DNA from: Pachysolen tannophilus NRRL Y-2460
Lineage: Eukaryota; Ascomycota; Pichiomycetes; Alaninales; Pachysolenaceae
Direction of reading: 5' to 3'
DNA: 64,000 bases
Assembly (NCBI GenBank): GCA_001661245.1
Contig: KV454012.1
Coordinates: forward strand, 62,001-126,000
Shown here: piece after piece, positions 37,323 to 46,995 of the stretch
How positions within the stretch are numbered: the stretch's first letter is position 1
Layout of the letters: each line of letters opens with the position of its first letter
Notes under the pieces: generated by a model
The model's database searches: none
The model's input: the letters and a program-made list of their open reading frames with translations, nothing else
Told to the model about the DNA's origin: nothing
Made by a program: the position numbers and the translations under genes

Positions 37323-39017
37323 ATGGTTGATATCAGTGGGTTATTAAACTTCACAGACGATGTTTCGAATTTCAAACTCTACGAGTCGGAATGGGTTCCT
37401 AAAGTTGTTAAATATAATGAAGAGTTAAAGAAAAAAATTCCTGCTGAATACCAAATTGATTCGTCGTTGGTGCCAGGGGATTTGGATGATTCCACTTTTA
37501 GTCCTATTAAATTTTTGTATGATAATAAGATTTTAAGCAAAAGAGAATTTGAAATTACTGATACTCCTGCTCATTTACTTGTTGAAAAGATTGCCTCAAT
37601 GGAATTGTCTTCTGTTGAAGTTTTAAAAGCATTTGTTCATAGAGCTGTTATTTGTCAGCAATTTACAAATTTTGTTATGGATTTTTTTTTCGAAGAAGGT
37701 TTAAAGAAAGCTCTGGAATTAGATAAGATTTTAAAAGAAACAGGTAAAACTGTTGGTCCATTACATGGACTTCCAATTTCTTTAAAAGAACAAGTTGGTT
37801 ATGGTGGTAAAATCACCACTGGTGGCTGGGTCTCTAATATAGAAAATGTCTTAGAAAAAGATGCAGTCACAATTCAAGTCTTGAGAAAACTAGGTGCTGT
37901 TTTTTATGTTAGAACAAGTCAACCTCAAACTATTATGCATTTGGATACCGATAATAACATCATTGGAAGAACCAGAAACTCCTATAACACCTTGTTGTCT
38001 CCAGGTGGCTCCAGTGGAGGTGAAGGTGCTTGCGTCTCGTTTGGAGGCTCGGCAATGGGTGTTGGTACAGATATTGGAGGTTCAATTAGAGCTCCTGCAG
38101 CATTTTGTGGATGTTTTGGATTGAGGCCGACTAGTAGAAGAATCTCTACTGCTGGAGGTGTCTCAGCTGCTGGAGGCCAAGAATCTGTTGTTGCCGTTTG
38201 TGGACCGTTAACTAGATATATAGATGACGTTGAATTATTTATGGAAAGTTATATCAACTCAGGCAATCCTTGGGATATTGATCCTTGGAGTCTTCGTATT
38301 CCTTGGAGGAAAATATCAGCTCCTATCCCACAAAATTTAACCATTGCAGTTATGTATGATGATGGTGTTGTAAAGCCATTACCTCCAATAGAGAGAGGTT
38401 TGAAAATTGTGGTTGAAAAATTGAAAAATGCAGGTGTTAATATTATTGAATTTAAACCTATAAAAACACAAGAAGCTTATGAAACAGTTAATATCTTGTA
38501 TAATTGTGATGGCAATGAGAAACAGAAAAGTTTATTAAAACCTTCTGGTGAACCACTTTTGCCTTTAACAAAATGGTGTTTAAGTTTTGGTAAAGGTGAT
38601 AAACCATTATCTATTACTGAAAATAGAAATTTAAACATGATTCGTGATTATTTGAGAGGTTTATATTTAGATTACATGGTTAATAACAAGGTGGATTTCA
38701 TTCTTTCACCAAATTATCCAAGTGTTGCTCCTTCACATAAGGAAGGCCCTCATTACTGGGGTTATACTTCACTTTGGAATATCTTAGACATGCCTTCTTT
38801 AACTTTCCCTACATATTTATATCAAGATCCATCGATTGACATAGTCAAAGATCTGTCTTATAAGCCAAGATCGACAATTGATGAAATCGAACAGATCAAG
38901 TACGATGCCAAGTCAGCACTGGGTGCACCTATTGCTTTACAATTAACCGGTAGAAGATATTTCGATGAAGAAGTTGTTGCAGCAGGTAAAATGATTGATC
39001 TGTTATTGAAAGCTTAA
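37323..39017 (+). CDS. Amidase (acetamidase-like, amidase signature family)
   Basis: A 564-residue hydrolase of the amidase signature family, converting amides to carboxylate and ammonia; close in type to fungal acetamidases and yeast Amd2 (549 residues). The Ser-Ser-Lys triad regions are visible: PISLKEQVG (Lys about 156), SPGGSSGGEGA (about 226-236) and the nucleophile region GVGTDIGGSIRAPAAFCG (about 246-263). GPLTRYIDDVELFM follows. The C-terminal APIALQLTGRRYFDEEVV is also typical. The frame opens with TTG at 37311, but the first ATG is four codons on (MVDISGLLNF). It is flanked by two zinc-cluster genes with similar DNA-binding domains, suggesting a regulated nitrogen-source gene. Confidence 0.92.
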   Translation: MVDISGLLNFTDDVSNFKLYESEWVPKVVKYNEELKKKIPAEYQIDSSLVPGDLDDSTFSPIKFLYDNKILSKREFEITDTPAHLLVEKIASMELSSVEVLKAFVHRAVICQQFTNFVMDFFFEEGLKKALELDKILKETGKTVGPLHGLPISLKEQVGYGGKITTGGWVSNIENVLEKDAVTIQVLRKLGAVFYVRTSQPQTIMHLDTDNNIIGRTRNSYNTLLSPGGSSGGEGACVSFGGSAMGVGTDIGGSIRAPAAFCGCFGLRPTSRRISTAGGVSAAGGQESVVAVCGPLTRYIDDVELFMESYINSGNPWDIDPWSLRIPWRKISAPIPQNLTIAVMYDDGVVKPLPPIERGLKIVVEKLKNAGVNIIEFKPIKTQEAYETVNILYNCDGNEKQKSLLKPSGEPLLPLTKWCLSFGKGDKPLSITENRNLNMIRDYLRGLYLDYMVNNKVDFILSPNYPSVAPSHKEGPHYWGYTSLWNILDMPSLTFPTYLYQDPSIDIVKDLSYKPRSTIDEIEQIKYDAKSALGAPIALQLTGRRYFDEEVVAAGKMIDLLLKA

Positions 39018-39154
39018 AAAAAAATTAAAAATATTAAACATAAAGTCACCTTTTATTCTCCTCTAAATAAATGAATAAATAAATAAATAAATTAAAATCA
39101 AACCCCTAAAAAAACAAAAAACATAAAACAAAAAAAAAAAAAATGAAAACGGCT

Positions 39155-39844
39155 TCAATTCAATAGTGATTGAACCGTTATTGCTCTTGGAAATGAAGTT
39201 GGCGTATTTCTCATACCCTTTGTGGCATTTGCCTTGACAGCAGTGACGATGAAATTGTGGCTTCTTGTACCGTTACTGATATCAAGGCTACTAGTCTTTG
39301 TAGTCAAGTGTGGATCATCTCTAATGATTAGTACATTATTATTTAAATCAAACGATGTAATATTAAGTTGTGGAAGATTAGAGTCATCATCAACATTACA
39401 AAAAAATCTTGGAGTTATAGAAGGAGTTCCGGAAACTTGTACTGTAGCATTTTGAGTTGGCCAACAACAATCCAAGAAATTTCTTGTACACCCACCACAT
39501 TTCGGATGAATCTCATCACATTTCTTACGACGACGTCTACAACAAAGACATCCATTTTTGCTTCGTGTAATCTTGGCCTTTTTATGGACTTTACCCTCTA
39601 TCATCGACTCATGATCATGGCTCCGAAGCGTGAAATTGTTATCCGAAAGGAAAGTGGTTGGACGGGTTAATACTGGTGATGCTAATGGCGAAGATGCACA
39701 ACTACTGCAGGAGTTTAAACTCGATGGAGAAACCAATCTCAGTTTTTCTTTTGAATTCCTCGACCCCTTTGAGTTCTTCAACTCTTTTTGCTCTTTCTTG
39801 GAAACGTTAATCTTTATAACCTGTTGGTAGTCTCGATAGTTCAT
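39155..39844 (-). CDS. Short Zn2Cys6 protein, DNA-binding domain without a regulatory domain
   Basis: A 229-residue protein with one recognisable domain, a zinc cluster at about residues 97-125: NGCLCCRRRRKKCDEIHPKC then GGCTRNFLDCCWP. It is strikingly like the cluster of the 36244 gene (GCxCCRxRxKKCDE, GCxRNxLxCCWP). The N-terminal 90 residues are Lys/Ser-rich, and the 100 residues after the cluster are polar with no Fungal_trans domain. It ends naturally before an A-rich 3' region, convergent with the amidase. It could be a short activator, a truncated paralogue, or a competitor for the same sites. The ATG at 39844 is the first in frame. Confidence 0.75.
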   Translation of the reverse strand: MNYRDYQQVIKINVSKKEQKELKNSKGSRNSKEKLRLVSPSSLNSCSSCASSPLASPVLTRPTTFLSDNNFTLRSHDHESMIEGKVHKKAKITRSKNGCLCCRRRRKKCDEIHPKCGGCTRNFLDCCWPTQNATVQVSGTPSITPRFFCNVDDDSNLPQLNITSFDLNNNVLIIRDDPHLTTKTSSLDISNGTRSHNFIVTAVKANATKGMRNTPTSFPRAITVQSLLN

Positions 39845-40500
39845 CTTTTTCTTTCTAATTTTGGGGTAAAAGTAAAATGTTTAATACCAAATTGTATTGT
39901 AATTTGTATATAATTTCCGGTATTAAACAAATAACTATGAAAACTTTTCACTTTTCTTTTTCCAACTCGATCATACAAATAAAAATAACTTTTCACTAAA
40001 GCTCATCGTTAGTGCCTTCATGAGCCATATATAACAATTTTGCAAAGTGAAAAATTTCTTCTTATTTATTGTTACTCATCAGGTTGTAGACATAAATCTT
40101 AAACTGTTGTTAATATTAACAGAAACTAAAAGCGAAAGGTTAGGAACACAGTTTCAACACAGTATTCAAACGCGAAGATCAAATCTGCTCATCTTTCCCT
40201 TTAGAGAAGTCCACAGAGAGACTTTCCGTATCTGGACTATTGTAACCAGATATGCACGCCCTCTCTCTATCAATTACCCTTTTTCAAAAGAAAGCATTGT
40301 GAGATTTTGAGATCAGAAATTGTAACAGGAGATTTAACCGCGCTTACCGAATTAGGAAGCAATAATAGTAAACTAACATAATAAAAAGTCCACATATAAT
40401 AAAAATATACTATAAAAAATAAGTAACTAGCTAGCTATATCATTATCATCATAATCATAATCGAATATCAATTTCAAATAGCAAGAGCACAGAGATAGGC

Positions 40501-40538
<38 letters not shown>

Positions 40539-40653
40539 TTTTTTTTTCTTTTTTCCTTTTTCTTTTCTTGCTTGTCTCTTGATTGTTTTTCCTATAGCGC
40601 TTTTTTAAAAATAAAATAAAATAAAATAAAATAAAATAAAATAAAATAAAAAT

Positions 40654-40712
<59 letters not shown>

Positions 40713-40713
40713 A
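39845..40713. repeat. Intergenic region with (TG)n, (TAAAA)n and T50 tracts
   Basis: Upstream of the 39844 gene. The part to 40500 has no recognised element beyond AT-rich sequence; the 87-codon frame at 40047 starts with GTG and looks spurious. A (TG)15 tract lies at 40505-40535, TAAAA units at about 40609-40652 and 50 consecutive T at 40656-40705, leading into the assembly gap. Confidence 0.75.
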
Positions 40714-41030
40714 NNNNNNNNNNNNNNNNNNNNNNNNNNNNNNNNNNNNNNNNNNNNNNNNNNNNNNNNNNNNNNNNNNNNNNNNNNNNNNNNNNNNNNN
40801 NNNNNNNNNNNNNNNNNNNNNNNNNNNNNNNNNNNNNNNNNNNNNNNNNNNNNNNNNNNNNNNNNNNNNNNNNNNNNNNNNNNNNNNNNNNNNNNNNNNN
40901 NNNNNNNNNNNNNNNNNNNNNNNNNNNNNNNNNNNNNNNNNNNNNNNNNNNNNNNNNNNNNNNNNNNNNNNNNNNNNNNNNNNNNNNNNNNNNNNNNNNN
41001 NNNNNNNNNNNNNNNNNNNNNNNNNNNNNN
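40714..41030. other. Assembly gap (317 N) in low-complexity DNA
   Basis: The gap is flanked by T50 plus A8 on the left, and AAAT repeats (41031-41060) and a T26 run on the right. The microsatellites probably stopped assembly. The true length is unknown. Confidence 0.97.
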
Positions 41031-41100
41031 AAATAAATAAATAAATAAATAAATAAATAAAATAAAATTTTTTTTTTTTTTTTTTTTTTCTTTTTCTTTT

Positions 41101-43065
41101 TTATGCTAGAGAAATCCTATAATTCTCATCCGCAACAAATAATTCCCAATCGTTTTTATAACCTAAATATCTATTGCCATTTACATTATGGTTTCTGGAT
41201 TTATGTAAATCCGAAGCCATGGTTTCATTTAAATTCAAATCTCTTTTTTTCCATACGTTTAATATAATCTCGCGTGCTTTGTTCACGTTTCCCAAACTAT
41301 AAACTTCTAACCGTTCTAATAATTGTAAACTTAAATACCTATAACTTTCACATTCTGGATCCAATACGGAAATTTCAACCGCATTCATGAAAACAGACCA
41401 GATTAAAGTTGAAGACCATTTAAAATCATTTTTCAATACTATTAATTTCAAATATTTAAAAATTTGTTTTACAGTTTTGTTAACAAATGCAACTTCTGGG
41501 GATCCTGTTAATAAACAACATTCATAATAAACAAGTGTTGAAAGTCGTTTAACTTCACATGATAAAATAAAACAAAATTCTTCAATATCAATATTTGGAT
41601 TATAAATGAGTAAATCACTATTATTAACTTCAACTTCATCTTCTGCTGTGATTGCAGTAATATTATTAAAACTACCCATTTCAATTAAAAAATCTTGAAT
41701 ACTCATGTTTAATTTCATAGAATTTAACCTATCAGCAATATTATGTGCCAATAAAAGATAATTTTGTTCTGTAATTTTTTTATTAACTCTTTCAAATGAT
41801 AAATCAGTAATATCAGATATTGAATTAACTAATTTTACATCACAACCCATCCATGAAATCATAACAGTGCCTTCACAATTTATTACTTGATCATAATAAC
41901 TCTTACCATCTTCACTATCTTGAATAAGTTTTGGATTTTTCTTATGATTTTTATTTAAAAAATTTAAGAAAAAACTATTTGTATCTTTACAAGCAGTTCT
42001 ACCCATTGATTCTTGATAAAATAAAAATTCTAAACAAAATTTTAATATTGACATTTCTAAATCACTTGTTGGATAAATGAAATTTTTAGAATTCATCATT
42101 TTTTTACATTTTTTCAAATATAAAGTCCATTTAGCATTACAATCATTGGCAATTTCATAAAGAATTAATAATGTAAAAGATAATAAAATATCTGTTGACA
42201 GAGTTATTTCATCTTCATTTATATCTAATTCTAATTGTAAAAGTAAATCATATAATTGATTTAATCCTAATCTTTGGAAATTTTCAGCTTTCAGTAACCA
42301 ACCATTAGGATCATCAGTTAATTTTGAAAGATACATTGAACCTAATGATAATACTAAATAAAAAATATGTGTAAAATTTTGTGAATATTGAACTAATTCA
42401 TTAATATTTAAACCTGGACTCATTGTAATAGTACCATGTAAAACTTCTCTTTGTAAAAAATCATTTGAAATATTACTAATTGGATTTAAAATTGGTGAAA
42501 TATGACCAACATAATAATTTAAAGCATAATTTAAACTAGAATCATAATCAAAACAACTAAATTCAAATAAATCCCTTGGTATTATTGAAGGTTGTAACAG
42601 TGGTTCTAAATAATTACCATAATTTTTAACATCATTAAAATTAAAATTAATGAATTTTAAACTATCTTGATTAGAAATTCCAAGATAATATGAAATTTTA
42701 CTCTTCAGTATTAAAGCTTGAAAATTATCCCTATCCTGACGTTTATTCTTTGACCATACACCTTCTCTTCCAAATTTTTTACCCTTTTTCTCCAAATCTT
42801 CTCTAAATTGTAAAGTTATCTTATATTGACATTGAAATCCTTTAACCTCACATCGATGACATTCAGGTTTATTCTCATCACATTTAAGTCTTCTTGCCTT
42901 ACATTGTTCACACCCAAATCTCGATCTTGAAAGAGTCCTAGAAGTACTCTTTGCTCTAACACCACGCCCATTACTACCATTACTACTAGGCTCTGAAGAA
43001 ACAGAAGAACTAGGAGAACACAATACAGGACTTTCCATATTCCTCAACTCACCTTCTCCTTTCAT
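41101..43065 (-). CDS. Zn2Cys6 transcription factor with Fungal_trans_2-like middle region
   Basis: A 654-residue regulator. The zinc cluster is at about residues 49-79 (RFGCEQCKARRLKCDENKPE, then CHRCEVKGFQCQYK), followed directly by the linker LQFREDLEKKGKKFGR, a recurrent pattern after the cluster in one yeast zinc-cluster subgroup. The middle region (LNYALNYYVGHISPILNPIS, FTHIFYLVLSLGSMYLSKL) fits a Fungal_trans_2-type helical domain. The N-terminal 45 residues are Ser-rich. Its cluster differs from those flanking the amidase, so it is not a recent copy of them. The stop sits only 40 bases from the microsatellite tract next to the gap. Target genes are unknown. Confidence 0.85.
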   Translation of the reverse strand: MKGEGELRNMESPVLCSPSSSVSSEPSSNGSNGRGVRAKSTSRTLSRSRFGCEQCKARRLKCDENKPECHRCEVKGFQCQYKITLQFREDLEKKGKKFGREGVWSKNKRQDRDNFQALILKSKISYYLGISNQDSLKFINFNFNDVKNYGNYLEPLLQPSIIPRDLFEFSCFDYDSSLNYALNYYVGHISPILNPISNISNDFLQREVLHGTITMSPGLNINELVQYSQNFTHIFYLVLSLGSMYLSKLTDDPNGWLLKAENFQRLGLNQLYDLLLQLELDINEDEITLSTDILLSFTLLILYEIANDCNAKWTLYLKKCKKMMNSKNFIYPTSDLEMSILKFCLEFLFYQESMGRTACKDTNSFFLNFLNKNHKKNPKLIQDSEDGKSYYDQVINCEGTVMISWMGCDVKLVNSISDITDLSFERVNKKITEQNYLLLAHNIADRLNSMKLNMSIQDFLIEMGSFNNITAITAEDEVEVNNSDLLIYNPNIDIEEFCFILSCEVKRLSTLVYYECCLLTGSPEVAFVNKTVKQIFKYLKLIVLKNDFKWSSTLIWSVFMNAVEISVLDPECESYRYLSLQLLERLEVYSLGNVNKAREIILNVWKKRDLNLNETMASDLHKSRNHNVNGNRYLGYKNDWELFVADENYRISLA

Positions 43066-43287
43066 ACAATATATATATCCACCCTATTATCAATCTCAAA
43101 ACCCGTAATTATAATAATTATAATAATTATAATAATAATCACAACACAACTGAACGGAAAAAAAAAAACAAAAAGAAAAAACAAACAAACAAAAAAAAAC
43201 TAATTTAAAAATTAAATATCATTAAAATATATAATAATATTATACGATCTATTGATTTCCGAAATAATATGATATGAGTTTTGGAAA

Positions 43288-45075
43288 ATGTTCAATAGTC
43301 AAACAGGTTTATTTTCCAAAATCACTTGTCCATCAATAATTAGAAATGAACAATGTGAAACGTTGAATTGTCTTTTTAATCATTCAAATGTGGAGGAAAA
43401 AGGAAAATTTTTTGTGGAGAAGAAGAAATTATTGAATATACAGAATTCCAGGAACGACAAGAAACAAAAAGTACATGAAAAGAATGAGGGAAAGGAGAGT
43501 GTAGTTGGGAAAGCATGCCACGAGCCTTTGATTGGCTACAATAGTAGGAAGGACGCCATTAGACAAGCATGTCCTGTAATAAGCACGGCTATTGATGCAA
43601 CTAGTGGGTCTGGGGTTCTGCGTACTACTGAAATCAGGAATGACCATGAAAAAATAGATGAAACACCACCAAGTAAAAAACAGAAAATCACGGGTTTACA
43701 ATTACTAAAGAGTCTTGAAGAAGGAAATAAGTTGGTTCAAGGTGGTGATGATAGTGATGATACTGGTATTGAAGTTGGAATTAGTAATGGTAATGGAAGT
43801 AGCGAATTATTACCTGCGCCCAGTTTAAATAAGCAGTCGCAGTTATCGGAGTCGAAGAATCATAATCATAATCATAATTTACAATTTTTGAAATTGAATT
43901 CTCATTCAAATGAAATACAAGTATCATCAGATATACCATTAATTCCACGGCCAGTTTTACCTAATGCCCCAGTTACCACTCAGGTAAGATTAAAATATCT
44001 TAAATATTTGAAACTTCAATATGAAAAAATTCATACCGTTTTCCCCAATAAAAAATCAGTTGAAAAAGAATACGAATTTGCTTCAACATTATCATCTACT
44101 GTTTATACATCAAAAGTTAAAAGATTAGTTTATAATTTACAAAAATATGGTAAAGAAGATCCAAATGAAATTGGAGAAAATCAAAATCCCCAAATTGAAG
44201 AATATAATTTAGAAAATTTATTAATTTCAAAAGAAAAATTAGCCAAAAATGGGTTTATAGTTGATGTTCCTATAATACCTAATAATTATAAAACTTATAC
44301 ACATAAGAAATGTCAACGATGTGGTGAAATATTTGAAGTTGATAAAATTTTAAAGCGTGTCAAATGTGCTTATCATCCTAATAGATATTATATTAGCAAA
44401 TTAAATTCCCATTCATATGCTTCAAATGATTTTAATTCTAAATTTTTCCCCTGTTGTAATCAACCTATTACAGAAGCACAAGGCTGCAAACAAGCACTAC
44501 ATCACGTTTTCAAACTAGATGATCCAATAGAATTACAAGCTACAATTCCTTTTGTCTCTACAAAGACATTTCCCTCAAAAAAAAATTCTCCTTATAAAGC
44601 AATTGCTCTTGACTGTGAAATGGGATTCACTTCATTGGGATTTGAATTAATTCGAATAACAATGATCGATTTTCAAACTGAAAAAGTTTTGTATGATAAA
44701 ACTATTCAACCAAGGGGAAGAATTTGTGATCTTAATACCGAATTTAGTGGTGTGTCTGTTATTAATGAATCTGAATCTCCAAAATTTAATCAATTTTTAA
44801 ACGAAATCAAAGAATTTATAAATTCAGATACTATATTGATAGGTCATGGATTGGAAAATGATTTGAACGTTATGAGATTATGTCATGATAAAATTATTGA
44901 TACAAGTTTGATGTTCATGAATGGATTGAAAAGAAAATCTTTAAAAGACTTAAGTTTTGAATATTTAAGTAAAAAAATTCAAACTGGTGAGCATGATAGT
45001 TATGAAGATACACAGAGTTGTATTGAATTGATCAAATGGAAATTGAAAAATAAAAATAACCCCAATAGACGATAA
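43288..45075 (+). CDS. REX3: RNA exonuclease Rex3 (DEDDh family)
   Basis: A 595-residue 3'-5' RNA exonuclease involved in RNase MRP RNA and other RNA 3' trimming. A CCCH-type finger opens the protein (C14-x8-C23-x4-C28-x3-H32, typical of Rex3). A second zinc-like pair KKCQRCGEIFEV (about 345) pairs with CAYHPNRYY. The exonuclease domain has Exo I ALDCEMGFTSLGFELIR (about 440-456), Exo II HGLENDLNVMRLCHDK (about 519) and Exo III HDSYEDTQSC (about 570). It is longer than S. cerevisiae Rex3 (404) because of a polar linker with HNHNHN and acidic repeats (about 60-230). The ATG at 43288 is needed to include C14. Confidence 0.9.
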   Translation: MFNSQTGLFSKITCPSIIRNEQCETLNCLFNHSNVEEKGKFFVEKKKLLNIQNSRNDKKQKVHEKNEGKESVVGKACHEPLIGYNSRKDAIRQACPVISTAIDATSGSGVLRTTEIRNDHEKIDETPPSKKQKITGLQLLKSLEEGNKLVQGGDDSDDTGIEVGISNGNGSSELLPAPSLNKQSQLSESKNHNHNHNLQFLKLNSHSNEIQVSSDIPLIPRPVLPNAPVTTQVRLKYLKYLKLQYEKIHTVFPNKKSVEKEYEFASTLSSTVYTSKVKRLVYNLQKYGKEDPNEIGENQNPQIEEYNLENLLISKEKLAKNGFIVDVPIIPNNYKTYTHKKCQRCGEIFEVDKILKRVKCAYHPNRYYISKLNSHSYASNDFNSKFFPCCNQPITEAQGCKQALHHVFKLDDPIELQATIPFVSTKTFPSKKNSPYKAIALDCEMGFTSLGFELIRITMIDFQTEKVLYDKTIQPRGRICDLNTEFSGVSVINESESPKFNQFLNEIKEFINSDTILIGHGLENDLNVMRLCHDKIIDTSLMFMNGLKRKSLKDLSFEYLSKKIQTGEHDSYEDTQSCIELIKWKLKNKNNPNRR

Positions 45076-45208
45076 GCAAAAATTAGAAAAAAGTAGAAAA
45101 ATTAGAAAAAAATAGAAAAATAAAAAAATAGAAAAAAAATAATTCCTAACTTTTTTTTTTTTTTTTATAAAAGCAATCACGTTAATAGATGTAAAATAAA
45201 GTTTCCCA

Positions 45209-46348
45209 TTAATCTTTCAACTTATTCATAATAAATTCTTGATTTTTCACAATTTTTAATAGCAAATTTTTAACTTCGCTGATATCATTTTCTTGTTGCA
45301 GTAACTTTTCTTTTATCTTGTATAAATCATCATCTTTCAGTACAATTTCTGGTATTTCAACTTTTCTTAAGAAAGCTGTTTCTTCTTCTTTACGTAATAA
45401 ATCACTTGATTTTTTGACCTCATTTTTCATAGTATTAGTATTATTGTCACCGTTGTCATCCATTGGGATATTGGGTTCATTGTTTTCAATTTTTAATAAA
45501 TTTTCCTTATTTGCTAAATCAAATTTGACTTTTTTTTTCGTAAAAGAAGAATTTGTTCGATTACCTTCTTCAAAAATATTTGTTCTTAATGAGGGTAATT
45601 TTAAGCAACTTCTCAGATTATTACGGTGATTCTCTGGTTTAACGTTATTACTATTTACTTTGGACTTGTGGAATTTATCTCTTCTAGTTGGTGAAGGTAA
45701 CTCATCACTAACTCTTGTAGAGGAAAAAAGCATCTTAGAAGAAGAAGTATAAGAAGAACTTGTGGGTATTTTCGATTCACTATGATATAATCGGCTAGTG
45801 ATAACCGGTACTTTGAGTGATGGTGTTTTCGTAACATTTTCCAATTCAAAAGAAGGTGGTGGTTTCAGAGTAATTGGTTTTTTCAAATCAGTAGTAGAAT
45901 CATTGTCATTGTGAGGCACCAACTCTAATTCTTGAGCGGTAACATATTCAACCTGGTTCCTAGTTTTATTAATCTTTATTCTTCTTGGACTTTGCTTAAA
46001 TATCCTATTCTTACTACTTTGCTGTCTTTGAGGTGATATTCTTATTGGAGGTAAAACTTTGATTGATTCATCTTTAGTACGATCATGAAACGACGAAGAC
46101 GAGGATAGTGATGAAGATGGGCGCGATGACGATAGAGACAGAGAAGAAGAAGCATCCTCCATACTTATCGAGTTTCTCAATGGTGATTTTCTGGATGGCG
46201 AATATTTCAATACCGATAAAGTTGACAAGTCGGGGTAGAGTGAAGACGATAACGGACTTTTCACCTTAGAAGCACTAGCAGCGCTAGAAGCACTAGAAGT
46301 ACTAGCATCATTGGAAGCACTAGCAGAACCACCAATTTTTTCAAACAT
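45209..46348 (-). CDS. Uncharacterised Ser-rich protein with C-terminal coiled coil
   Basis: A 379-residue protein that I do not recognise. The frame is open to a TTG at 46384, but the first ATG (46348) gives MFEKIGGSASAS. The N-terminus has Ala/Ser repeats coded by AGCACTAG-type units. The middle is Ser/Pro/Lys-rich with SP and SPxR phosphorylation-type sites (KYSPSRKSPLRNS, ISPQRQQS, KQSPRRIK). A short KKKVKFDLANKEN motif occurs at about 275. The last 40 residues (KIKEKLLQQENDISEVKNLL) are a strong coiled-coil prediction. Such a layout is common in spindle-pole and cell-cycle proteins, but that is only a guess. It faces SET6 across a promoter full of TGTCA sites. Confidence 0.65.
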   Translation of the reverse strand: MFEKIGGSASASNDASTSSASSAASASKVKSPLSSSLYPDLSTLSVLKYSPSRKSPLRNSISMEDASSSLSLSSSRPSSSLSSSSSFHDRTKDESIKVLPPIRISPQRQQSSKNRIFKQSPRRIKINKTRNQVEYVTAQELELVPHNDNDSTTDLKKPITLKPPPSFELENVTKTPSLKVPVITSRLYHSESKIPTSSSYTSSSKMLFSSTRVSDELPSPTRRDKFHKSKVNSNNVKPENHRNNLRSCLKLPSLRTNIFEEGNRTNSSFTKKKVKFDLANKENLLKIENNEPNIPMDDNGDNNTNTMKNEVKKSSDLLRKEEETAFLRKVEIPEIVLKDDDLYKIKEKLLQQENDISEVKNLLLKIVKNQEFIMNKLKD

Positions 46349-46524
46349 CTCAAAACAGCAAGCCACACAATACCCAGCTAACAATGATAATAAATAATAA
46401 ATACAATGACAATGATGATGATAATTATCTCTACTTGTTGTACTTAAGGCTTGCTTTTGTTTACTTTTTACAAATTATAGGCACACATATACACCATCAT
46501 CACCGGACAAGATGAGTCGCATCT

Positions 46525-46735
46525 CGTGTCATTCCGGTGTCACTAAAATGTGTCACTTGAAGATGTCATAACAGATGTCTCTATTTGGTGTCACTTAAAG
46601 ATGTCATCCGAAATGTCGCAAAATTAAATGACGGTGTCATGACGCACCTTTTTTGTGACACACTTGTGACACTTTTTTCTTCTTGTTTTTTTGTTGGACA
46701 CAAAGGATTCGATGAGGTGTCATGTGACACCGAAA
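46525..46735. promoter_or_regulatory. Cluster of TGTCA/TGACA motifs with a 37-bp imperfect tandem repeat
   Basis: Eleven exact TGTCA or TGACA words in about 210 bases: eight in plus orientation (near 46527, 46537, 46551, 46564, 46589, 46602, 46635, 46718) and three in minus (near 46656, 46667, 46725). Most are within GTGTCA or GTGACA, and several near-misses (TGTCT, TGTCG) lie between. TGTCACTTGAAGATGTCAT and TGTCACTTAAAGATGTCAT, 37 bases apart, show local duplication. TGACA is the core of TALE homeodomain sites (Cup9/Tos8 type in yeast). The cluster lies between the divergent genes at 46348 and 46996. Confidence 0.6.
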
Positions 46736-46995
46736 TTTTTCAGTTCATTTTTTCTTTTCTTTTTTCTTTTTTTTTAACATGCTTTTTCTCGTTAGAGGTA
46801 TTAAAGTGAATGAACTGATTAAATATTTAAAATTTCTTTTTTATATTTGATAGCATGTGTTTATAGTAAAGAGGTTGGTTATTTTTTTTTTGCTCTGTAG
46901 CTTTTATCATATTAGAGGTTTGGAGGGAGTTGGTTTATAAGATTTATTGCAATTTTTCAGCTCAGCATTTATCAGTAGTATTGATAATAGAAAAA

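Noticed and set aside
40047-40310. An 87-codon plus-strand frame
   Set aside because: It starts with GTG and the composition looks like translated noncoding AT-rich DNA.
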